Positions 49,401-61,400 of a stretch of 64,000 nt of DNA are shown here, in pieces. Numbering within the stretch: the first letter of the stretch is position 1; the number at the start of each line of letters is the position of its first letter. The stretch is from Pomphorhynchus laevis. Lineage: Eukaryota; Acanthocephala; Palaeacanthocephala; Echinorhynchida; Pomphorhynchidae. The stretch is from assembly GCA_012934845.2 (NCBI GenBank), contig WNNJ02001520.1, positions 1 through 64,000 on the forward strand. The letters run 5' to 3'. Below the pieces are notes generated by a model. The model worked only from the letters and a program-made list of their open reading frames with translations. It was not told the DNA's origin and searched no databases. The translations under genes were made by a program, and so were the position numbers.

Positions 49401-52400
49401 TTTGTATAAGACGACATCTCGTACTTTAACTGCTATAATTTAAGCTAAGCATTCTCAACCAAGCATTAAATATAGCAAGGAAATAGAGCTGCTGCTAATA
49501 AGGTTGACGACCATGCCTCAACAGATTTACACATAAACTAAATAACCTTTAAAAGCACTTGCATAAAGCAGCAATTTCCAATTGTGTTTCAGAGAGTACA
49601 TGAAACTGTAAACTTGTCGATTTCAAAAATGCTCAATCACTTGGAAGCCAAAATTTTTATGTTAAGATCGATAGCGAAAGAATAAATTTTGGTAAACTTT
49701 CAGATATAAGCAAAATCCACGACGAGTCATTAAAAATGTTGTTAAGATAGTAAATTTGATTACATATGTTTTGTATTATATGTAAAGTAGCACAAAAAGA
49801 AATTACTCTAGTGTGTGTATCTTTCATTATCAATTCAAAGTAAAAGAATATGTGCATTCGGGTATTTTCATTTTTACGAGAGCACTTGTGATAATAAACA
49901 ATACGCGATATCGTTTATTGTTCACAAATAATAAGATAAATGTTACGATGCTCATATATATTCGATTATAAATTTTGGTAAAAATATAAACTGGAAGTTG
50001 AAAGAAGAATAGTTAAATATTTACGTTTCGGCTTGTCCCTTCTTCTCGAACAAATTCAACAAAAACTTCCAAGTTTCCGCATATATATGACGCATTCCTT
50101 CAGGAATCCTGTGAGATTCAGTATCCTCGTAATCAACGGATACGCATTTGTGCTTTATATAAAGAATAACTAGAAAGACCACACACGCAACAAGCCAGTA
50201 AAAACGCTTCTGCACCTGAGCTTCGTATAGCATCGTGAGGAATTGCTGGTGTCTTTATAGTTATCACAAAAGCAGTCGAAACGTACCCTAACCACTTCAT
50301 CCGACTGACGATGACTGCTGGGTGGTTAGGATCGTCTCGGAGTGATACATTAGACTGATGGAGCTGATGATCGAAGTCCAGTTATTTAGCAGCAAATTTG
50401 GATTAAAAATCAATCGTAGCCAGCTTTGGCTCCTGGACCACAGTTTCAAGCGATTTTTCGCAATAACAATTTATAAAATGACGCATTCCTTCAGGAATCC
50501 TGTGAGAAATTCAGTGTCCTCGTAATCAACGGATACGCATTTGTGCCTTATATAAAGAATAACTAGAAGGTCCACACACGCAACAAGCCAGTAAAAACGC
50601 TTCTGCACCTGAGTTTCGTATAGCATCGTGAGGAATTGCTGGTGTCTTTATAGTTATCACAAAAGCAGTCGAAACGTACCCTAACCACTTCATCCGACTG
50701 ACGATGACTGCTGGGTGGTTAGGATCGTCTCGGAGTGATACATTAGACTGATGGAGCTGATGATCGAAGTCTAGTTATTTAGCAGCAAATTTGGATTAAA
50801 AATCAATCGTAGCCAGCTTTGGCTCCTGGACCACAGTTTCAAGCGATTTTTCGCATATATATATATATATATAAGTAAGTGTTCGAATCGAGCATATTCT
50901 TCAGTCTGCAAACTCTCGTCACTCCTAGACGGTCATGTGATAGCCGGCAGCCATCGTCAGTAAGATGAATTATCACACGCCGTTTCGGCTGCCTCTGTGA
51001 CATTGTGAAAATGCATTTCCGACATCTAGCTTAAATTGTTGGTGGCGTTAGCTCTTAAATCCAACAATTTGCAATGCGGACCATCATAAACAACCAGAGG
51101 ATCAAACTTTCGGATGCTTGACTGTAAGAAACCGAGATTGAGTGGATCAATTCTTTCTATATAATCATAAGAGTTTCGTTTGAATCGGTATTGCTCGAGA
51201 GTGATGAGAGTTTGCAGACTGAAGAATATGCTCGATTCGAACACTTACTTAAATATACGGAAAGAATTGCTATTCGCAATCTCGAGCAATACCGATTCAA
51301 ACGAAACTCTTATGATTATATAGAAAGAATTGATCCACTCAATCTCGGTTTCTTACAGTCAAGCATCCGAAAGTTTGATCCTCTGGTTGTTTATGATAGT
51401 CTGCATTGCAAATTGTTGGATTTAAGAGCTAACGCCACCAACAATTTAAGCTAGATGTCGGAAATGCATTTTCACAATGTCACAGAGGCAGCCGAAACGG
51501 CGTGTGATAGTTCATCTTACTGACGATGGCTGCCGGCTATCACATGACCGTCTAGGAGTGACGAGAGTTTGCAGACTGAAGAATATGCTCGATTCGAACA
51601 CTTACTTAAATATACGGAAAGAATTGCTATTCGCAATCTCGAGCAATACCGATTCAAACGAAACTCTTATGATTATATAGAAAGAATTGATCCACTCAAT
51701 CTCGGTTTCTTACAGTCAAGCATCCGAAAGTTTGATCCTCTGGTTGTTTATGATGGTCTGCATTGCAAATTGTTGGATTTAAGAGCTAACGCCACCAACA
51801 ATTTAAGCTGGATGTCGGAAATGCATTTTCACAATGTCACAGAGGCAGCCGAAACGGCGTGTGATAGTTCATCTTACTGACGATGGCTGCCGGCTTTCAC
51901 ATGACCGTCTAGGAGTGACGAGAGTTTGCAGACTGAAGAATATGCTCGATTCGAACACTTACTTAAATATACGGAAAGAATTGCTATTCGCAATCTCGAG
52001 CAATACCGATTCAAACGAAACTCTTATGATTATATATATAATGCGGAGGGAAATCAATAGTAAGGCACAATGTGATCAGAGACATTTTCGCCAAATTAAC
52101 TTCAGAGGTGTGTTCATCAACTACAACTGAGCCACTGCTTTCTCCCGTTGATCCAACTATTCAATTCGATTCTTCTTCCACTACACTAGATCGCAATGCA
52201 CGTCTTGACGTCTTGTGTTCGGGGTTGTTTGGCGTCCCGTCTGAGCGGTCCTACCTGGACATTTCTGTATTCAATACACATGCTCGTTCCTATGCCACAA
52301 TGACTCCACGATCAGCGTTCAGTTATAACGAGAATCGAAAAAAGGCTAAGTACTCCGAACGGATATCCAAGATCGAAAGAGCAGCTTTTATACCAGTTAT

Positions 52401-55400
52401 TTTGTCAATACAAGGTGGATTAGGGGATGAGGCAGAACAGTTGGTAAAACGCTTAGCAAAAGACGTAGCGGTGAGAAGAGAGTGCCGTTACAGTGACGTG
52501 ATTAGCCGATTCAGACGTTCCATTGGAATAGCTCTCGTGCGGGCTAGCTCATGGTGTCTCAGATAAATTTTTTTCATTGTTACTTTTTTTTCATTGTCAG
52601 TTTATATATATATATAACCGGAATATTCATGATTGATCGTTATCTCTTCAATCATAGAAAGTATTTTTGTTGGGACCAAATAAGAAATCTGCTACCATTT
52701 GTCCTTACCATAATCGTTTTTGCTACTTTGCGATGGATATCCGATACATGTTGGCTAATTATTACATAATATTTAGTGTCGTCTACTCCTCCGTGTTCAT
52801 CATAACATTATTAACAAATGTGTATGAGTTAGATGGTATATTTTGTTTAGAGGTTTGCAACACAGTCTTTTTGCATGCTGATTTGATATCTGCTTTGTGA
52901 TTATTGAGTATCCGGCTGATTGTTGGCTTAGTTTCACCAAGTACATGGCAATGATCACAGTGACCCATATATATGACGTTTGTTGTGGCACTAATGTTAT
53001 ATCCACTAACTTTGTACATAAGGAATGTAGCTGCACTGCAGAAACCACCATTTTAAATTGTATATGTACAGTTATTACATGTAGACCTATTGAGTCTTTT
53101 ACACATTCCGTCGACTTTATCTAGGGTGTTGTTCTCATCTGTCATTTTTGAGCATATCACATATTTCTTAATTTTAATGTTAGAATTATCGTAGATCCTC
53201 GATTTGGTATCATTGAACTTGAACTATCCGCACACATCTTTGTATGATTTTTGAATGTCTAAATAAAGATTTCGTATACTATTATGATATAACAAACTAC
53301 AAGATTTTGATATTTCTTCAGCCGGTTTGCTAGTTAACCACTGACTTTTCGGCTTAGACCGTAATTTGGCAAATTGTTTATATATCCATACTGGATGATA
53401 TCTACTGATTATTAATAATGTTTGAATCCTCTTTATTTCATTTTTGAAGACACAATGAGTGCTGTAAATTCTACGAATTCTAAGGCTTTCATTAAATATA
53501 AAAGCACGTTTTACAGCACTGATCTGTGGACTTCTGCAGTGCATATATCGCCATCGAGCTTTGCTTCCTAACCAGCGTTGTCTGCCATGAATTTGTCTTA
53601 TCACTAAAATAGATCTTTGTATCCAGAAATTCAGCTTTGTCTCCAAATTGAAATATGAAATCTAATAGACCCCATCTATTGAGATTTTCAAGAAATGTTT
53701 TAAGTTTATAAGATCCATGTGTTCAAACAGAAAGGAAACCATCTATATAACATCTTTATATATTTCCTCATTGGCCAGTTTCATATTATCATAGTGTGGT
53801 TCTTTCAATTCTATCAGCATCACTGTACACTACAATATGCGTCGGTGAACCTCATCAGTAGTGATCCCACGTCTACATTTAGTGTTTGGGTCCTGTTACT
53901 GCTTCTGCTGAACTCCTTGTCGCCGAAATGCTGGTTTATATTTGGCTTATATACCAAATTACACAATTTATGTGTTCTATATATTTGGTGTGGGCGGTAA
54001 CTATTATTCGCAATTCGAATCCACCACTATTGTATTAATAGTTGAAATTTTGATGAATTCATTCTGCACTTTGCTTTAACCCTAAATAGGGTTCCTGTAA
54101 CCCTATTACAATCAGAAATATATATTATATATTATATATAACAATTAGAAACAATTACGGTTCAACAATTTTTATAAGCTAAGAAAGATATTTATATATT
54201 ATGAATATAAATATAGGAAAAATTTAAATAAAAAAATTATATTACCAAGCACAAACAAAAATGTCTTGCTTAAAGATATGCTTACAAGCAGAATACTGAG
54301 TGTGCGCATAGGAAATAGCGACAGGTATTGAAGAAATAACAATATTGACGGAGAGACTCGTAACCACCGCTGTACAGTACGATAATAGCTGTACAAACAG
54401 AATCTGCATTGTTTAAATAGTAACTGATAAGACGATCATCCAAACAATCATCTGTTTACTGAAACATGACAAATACACTATAAAGCAAATGTGATGTTTA
54501 AAATGCATTTTATACAAAAACAAATATTGGTATGCCTTGATCATCAGCATTTGAACATCTATTTTTTATCCAAGTAATATCAGTAAAACAAATATTGCGA
54601 AAAGATTTTTTTGTATGGAACTCGCATATTTATTTTATTTTTTAATGTAACTATTATTTTTACAAAAAATATACACAAATATGGGTTCTCGCAAATGGGC
54701 CCATGAATGTTTCAGTCATCAATTCAGTCACGTTCCATTTCCGAGTAAACGCTATTATCGTCAGACACCATCTTGTTTTTCGAAGACCTGGGACTCCTCA
54801 TGCATGCTGATGCAGCACGTGCTATGGCAAAGCCAATTCGCCTCTTCAAATGGCTGAGATTGTCTGAATAAGACTGACGATTATGCTGAGCCTGTTTGAC
54901 CGCGACAAGCCGGAGGAGTTGCATGGCCGCTTTGCCGGTTTTTTTCACATATTTATTATTAATAATAAAGATTTTCTTAATAATTCATATTTATTCAACT
55001 ACTGAGAGTATATTGTTATATATTGAGCAATGCTACTCAATATAGTGAGCTCAATATTGACAAATTGTTCAATTTATTGATCTATTCTATATATTTAAAT
55101 ATTTCATAGTGTAATTGAATAATTTATGGGTATATTGAATAATTCGCTATGCGTACGGAAGTGTGTATAGATAGACACAGTAGCGTAAGCCGAAACAGAT
55201 TTGTTACTTGCAGTATTACGGGCTCTGAGCTTTGCAATAAGTGTCGTTGGATGACCGTCTATATATCTCCATCTACATTCAGCAGTGATGATAAGTATAA
55301 CCAACTGATCAATCGTAATAACAATGGAACGGCAGTAATTCTGGTTGCCCGTGTCAACTACATTTGGTGTTTAAGACAATGAAATATGAGAAACCCGCTA

Positions 55401-58400
55401 AATATATTAAACTTGAATTGATTCTTTCGCAAATAAAGTGTATGGAGATTACGCACGGAAAAGTGTAACTTGACAGAAATGAATTGTGTGTCAGGTATGT
55501 AACTTGCAGCAATGCAGCATCATGTGTATTGTGATAACAATGTGGTTAGGTGATCGTCTATCGGATCCATCTCTATCTAGTAGTGATAATAGTTACTTAT
55601 TCCTAGTGAGTCGTAAAATGACCAAACGGCAAGCATTGGGATTACTCGTTCATACTGGATTTGGCATCTACCATAATATAATTTCCGTGGCTGTGTTTCA
55701 ATAAATTGATATAATCCAAAAATTCGGATGCTACTTTATTTTTAAATCAAATATATAGTTCAAATGTGCAACGTTATACGTGAAAAATAAAAACTTTTGA
55801 AATTTTCATTAGATTTTTAAATTAAAACTTGATTAATTTGTAAGATACATAGTGCTGCATGTTTTATTTGTAATATTGAACAACTATTCGGTTGTTTCAT
55901 TTTTAAATTGTTGGGTACTTTATTGCTAAAGCGTTTGTCATAAGAAACGATAATTTAAATGTAGGATTTATAATAATTTTATTAATTAATGCTAATATAT
56001 TCACAAAGCGTAACCTCTGGTTGATGAAATAGCCTTGATCGAATGAGATGTCACACGAATCACTATGAAATTACTTTTCCATCATTGTTATTTAATTATT
56101 GAGTCATAAATATAAGAACGATCATTACCCATTGTGTGATGATATTCGAAAATGAAGTATATACTCATTATGCACTCTCTATTGTCCTTGTACTGAAATT
56201 TTTATCGTAAAATGATAATCCTGACCATACCTATGGATGCATACATTATCATGATACACTGGTAATTACAACATGTATAATCTAATAATGTTCATGTATT
56301 TAGAGATCATAAAGAGGAGAAATTCTATTACCGCGTTGGGTATGAACATTAGCTGTTTAGTCATACGTATTATGCTGCCGTTTAAAATAATATTGGTCTG
56401 CGTAACAGTAATAACATAAAATATGTATTACTATGACAATAATTACTAAATTAGAAATATATACATGCTGATCTGTATTTAAATTTTTAATTTCCAGGAA
56501 CTATCAGGTATAGAATTAAACGACAACAAAAATTATTTTGATATTTCACTAGTAACTACTAGTATCTTCAGATACTAGTAATTACTAGCGAAACTAGCTA
56601 AAGTAGTTACTACTTTCGTTACTTCAGATGCTAGTAGTTACTTTAGATGTTAGTAGACGTAGTCGTAGTTACTTCAGATGTTAGCAGATGTTAGTATATT
56701 AGCTTCAGATGCTAGTAGTTACCTCAGATGCCAGATGCTAGTAGTTGACCAGCGAAAGTAGTTACTAGCGAAACTAGCGAACCTGAACTTATTAGCTTTC
56801 TGAAGATGCTAGTAGTTAATAGCGAAATATTAAAATAATTTTTGTTGTCGTTTAACTATATCTGATAGTTTCTGGAAATTAAAAAATTTAATTACTAAAT
56901 TAATATGACATATACAATTGTAATTATATATTTTATAAAAATGGAATTTAATATATAATTATAAGGGGTGATTACATAACGTCCTCCTCTCAATAAATAA
57001 GCATAAACAAAAACAACGGACATGGATAAAATTAAAAAAAAACAAGCAAATACGCAAAATTATACATATTTATGAACGGTTTAGATTTAATTTGACACGT
57101 AAATGAAAAGCAAGTTTATTAAATTATAAGAGTAAATATGATCGCATTTAAACTAAATTTCTACTAGTTTAATTTGAACCCTCACTCCTTAAAATACGAG
57201 CTTTCATTGCAGAATTTATCCAGGACTTTAAGTAGTTTATTTATTAAATGTAGTATAACAATAAACAACTAAAACAGTTTTTAAAAGCTTTTAATTGTGA
57301 ACGTAATTAATAAACATGTCGTTTACACTGCTTTTGAACATGATCATGATATTCTAATTTAAATATGACAAACTCAAATAATTAGATAATTTACATGATT
57401 TTATTAAGATTATTATAATTAATGATCATATCATGGAGTAATTTATGTGAATGCTGACTTTAATTCGCAACCATTTATAAGGAGTACCTGTTCAACTTGA
57501 GTTAATGCACGTTATAAAGAAGGTAAGTTCGTATATATCAATGGCGCAACTAGGCCATTTATGAATTGGTATTTTTGATCTTTGGTCAATGAATGCTACA
57601 AACAATTTAATTTACATTTCAACTTAGATCAATGAATGTTATAAAAAAGGCAGGTTCACATGCACTACTGGTATAGCTAGACCATTTGTGATTGGTATTT
57701 TTCGACAAAACATTGCTGGAATAAAGACAAAGGATTTTAGCTCTTTTCGTTATACATACTGAGAAAGAAAGAGCTAAAAGATTTTTTAGCTTGTTTCGTT
57801 ATATATACTGAATAAAGTCATAACGAGAAATGTAATTAGATTTGTTGAGAATCTGGCAGCACTCACCGCTTATTCAATTTGCTAACAGTGTCACCCACTA
57901 TAATCTAAATAAAACACATTTATCTCAATTAGAAACACTGTAAGCACAACATATACTTAAATGGAGCAAAACCAATTATATTTACCAGTCGATTATTAAT
58001 TAACAAAAGCGTTTGTTATATATAGCGAATTACAGATTGTTCAAAATAAGCATCCTTCATGTGTTCATTAGCATTATAATTTAAAAAAATAAAACCAGAG
58101 CGAGTGCAATTTATTCGAAAATACTTTCAATTTATTTTAAAATTTAACAGTGATCGTTAATTTTTATTTGTAACATTCTTGTTTATTCAGATTTTAAAGA
58201 AAAAATTACCACTAATGAGAAATGAAACGGAAAGACCATTCTATAGCGGAACAGATTTATGTAGAACTAACAGCTTTAACTAATTTTTAAAATAAGGAAT
58301 ATGAAATGAAAATCAGAATATGATGACTGTAGCACAATATAATTGCTGACTTATACACATTTCACTAGAGCTCATTTCATTTTCATAGGTAACAATAAAT

Positions 58401-61400
58401 TTGATAAATTTAATAATAAATTTGATCAAATGTGGATTGCGCAGTAGATATATCAATAAAATAGGTTATACGTTAAAGTGCGAAAACATAGATTATAGGT
58501 CGCGCGCGGCGCATGCGTTGATTGAACGCCAGTGACATTTGCAAAATACTACATACTACGTAGTCTACAATTTCAAGTATATAGTAATATAGCACGATTT
58601 ATCGTTTTATTAACATGTTGCGCTTCACTATTTATTCAAGAGCTAACTAAATGGTCAATAATGAGAGCGAATGGTACGCATAATGATTCATGCGTGAGCG
58701 ATTTAAAGATCAGATTTACTCATTAATGTTTGCGCTATCTTCGGCTTCATTTTAAAGCCTCAATCCGAATCACAGAAAAATGAGTACAAAGTATTTTTTA
58801 ATAAAACATATATCGCAATACATCGTAAATATTAGAAACAACTTTTTTTATATAATAGAAACACATATTTAAGTAAAATACATTGCTGTATCAAGTTGAA
58901 ACTTAATTTTTCTCTAAGTAGTAATGTTTTAAAAATGCCATAATCAGGGTTTTTATCTGAAATGAAAAATCAGCTAACTTTATCTACGTATTTAATTATA
59001 AAATAATGAATAAATAAATAAAAATAATAACGTTAAATCAATAAATCAAAATTTTATAATAAAATATTAAATATTAAATTATTTTATATTATATTTTATA
59101 ACTTATACCAAGTTAAAATAAAAAATCGAAATTTAAAATAAAAGTCAATATTTATGAATTACATTGTATCAGAATTCTAATTTTTCTTCTAATTTATTAA
59201 TTTTCCAAATGCTAATTTCCTCCAAATTTCAAATTTTCTTTCAGATAAAAGACCTCCTTTTAAAAAATATGTAAGTAATTATATATAATTTCTACTGATA
59301 AACAAAACAAAAATTAAATTAATAAAAGCTTATGATTTAATTATAAGAAATCAAAGAGAGTATATTCGTTAGCATTATTAAGGAGTTGCGGACATTATTT
59401 TTGACCATATGATTTTGACGTAACAAACAAAAAATCGATACTTTACTATATGACAGTTAATAAAGATAATCGCTAAAGTTAAAATTTAATTCGTTAAGTC
59501 ATTGCTGATATTAGAGATAAAATAAGATATTATTATTAAATGTTATCAAGTGTCTCAACTAATGTCGGCAGTTTTAATTAAAAACATATGCAAGCGACAA
59601 GCTTATATATGTTATCTGCATGTTATCTATAGTATATTCTAATATCTTCTAATATCAGTAAATATTTTTAATTTTATCATTTTTAATCTAGAACATATTT
59701 CCATCTTACCTGATAACAATAAGATAATTTTAATATGTTTAATTTTAATAGATACAATATTGCTAAAATTAATAGTTAAATTTATTATAATTAATTGACT
59801 ATGGACTATTTTAGTAAATATTCCTAATGCTTAACTACTTATTCAATAAGTGTAAACCTAATTACAATACTTCCGATAACCTTTCAGTTATAATTATCTT
59901 CTTTATCATTACAGAATATATGAAATCAAAGAATATTTAATTTCTAGAGTCAACATCTCAGCTCTCTGTAATATATGGAGCAAAAAAATCGAATTCAGTT
60001 AATTTTCTAATAGTAATTAAAATTGAGTTTAATCTTAAAAATCACTATTTCTTTTAAAAATATTATCGTAATATCAAAACGAATGTAAAATATACAGAAA
60101 CAAATAACACAAAATCAAATATATAATTTCTTAACGAAAAATGTGTAAAAAGGTTTCCCATAATTATTCAATTAAAATCCTTATGCTAATAATTAATCAG
60201 TAATCTAATTATTGATTGAATGATAAATGACTACATCAGTAGCTATTAAAATATCTGTCACAAACACTATTTTGAAAATGGTAAGATTTAAACAAAAAAA
60301 AACTATTTTGTTTCGCTTAAATCGAATAAGATAGTGTTTTGTCGATACATTAAAGATGTACAAACTGACAAAGAAATGCAATGCAAATAGCAGTTAATAT
60401 TAAAGAATATAAAACTAAAGCGCATTAGTAAAACACAAATGATATAAAAGTTCACTTGGAAATATTAAAAATAAAGCCGTAGTATTATTCTTCTTAGTGG
60501 CAAAGTTGCTCCTGTTTACTGATTTCAGTATAAAAAACAGGTATATCGAAATATTTGGCTATCTGACGTACCTTAAACAAAATTGTAAAAACATACGTTA
60601 TCAAAATAAACTAAGTGATAAATAATTTTAAAATATTTTCGATTGAAAACCAATGTTGAAATGTCAACTAAATATATAATTAAATTTGAACTTTATTTAT
60701 GCAAACCAATTTTATGTCATTAAAATAATATGTCAACTAAGAATCAAATCAAATCAGCCAACTGAGTCTATGTATTTAATATAATTATAAAATAAACAAA
60801 ACATAATAATGCTAAATCAAAATTTAATAATTAAATATCTAATATTTAAATGGTAAAAAAATAATCGTTTTAAGATTTTTTATTAAAAAATTGGAATTTA
60901 AAATAAAAAGTTAATCTTTATAAATTGACTAAGAAATAACAGACGTTGTATTAGGAGGAACTGCTATGCTATCAGGTTTCGTCCCCTGTAATGGTTTTAA
61001 ATAATCACTATAATAATGGTTTTAATTAACCATTATTTTTTAATAATGGTTATTAAAAAACCATTATTAGAATAAAAACAACTTTGATCAGTCAAGAAAT
61101 AATCAAAGTAATGGATTTTAGAAATATTGATCGATATCATATAATGCTTGAGACAAATATATTACGATCCCATTGGTATTCTTTAAAATTCATTTATCCA
61201 TTAATGTATTTGTTCATTTTTATTAACTATTTATTAATTTTGTTATTTAAAATTGATAATAATAAATATTTATCATGAAAAATAAAAAACATTATTGAAT
61301 TTGTTTATAAATAAATTCAATAATTCTAAATTTAAAAACTTAATTAATAATTAGCAATTCAATAATTAATTAACAAATAATTACATATTAAAATATTAAT

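Larger units (their letters stand above)
50060..50860 (+). repeat. satellite family A, inverted array
   Basis: Two units of about 391 bp (ACGCATTCCTTCAGGAATCC at about 50,089 and 50,480), orientation opposite to the 20.3-21.2 kb array. Ends GCGATTTTTCGCA, the same unit border. Confidence 0.9.
50876..52040. repeat. satellite family B, one inverted and two direct units of about 357 bp
   Basis: CAGACTGAAGAATATGCTCG marks unit borders near 51,215, 51,572 and 51,929 (period 357); the first unit (50,880-51,200) is the reverse complement. A frame encoding EEYARFEHLLKYTERIAIRN and DPLNLGFLQSSIRKFDPLVV runs through the plus-strand units upstream of each ribozyme. Confidence 0.92.

Noticed and set aside
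54286-54409. Signal-peptide-like first exon (MQILFVQLLSYC) with a good donor site
   Set aside because: Its end phase (one base) does not fit semaphorin exon 2 or 3, and other frames are open too. The exon at 62,381-62,545 fits better.
58532-58726. Plus-strand 64-residue ORF with hydrophobic start after a CpG-rich spot
   Set aside because: Short, no splice continuation or family match; not enough to call a gene.
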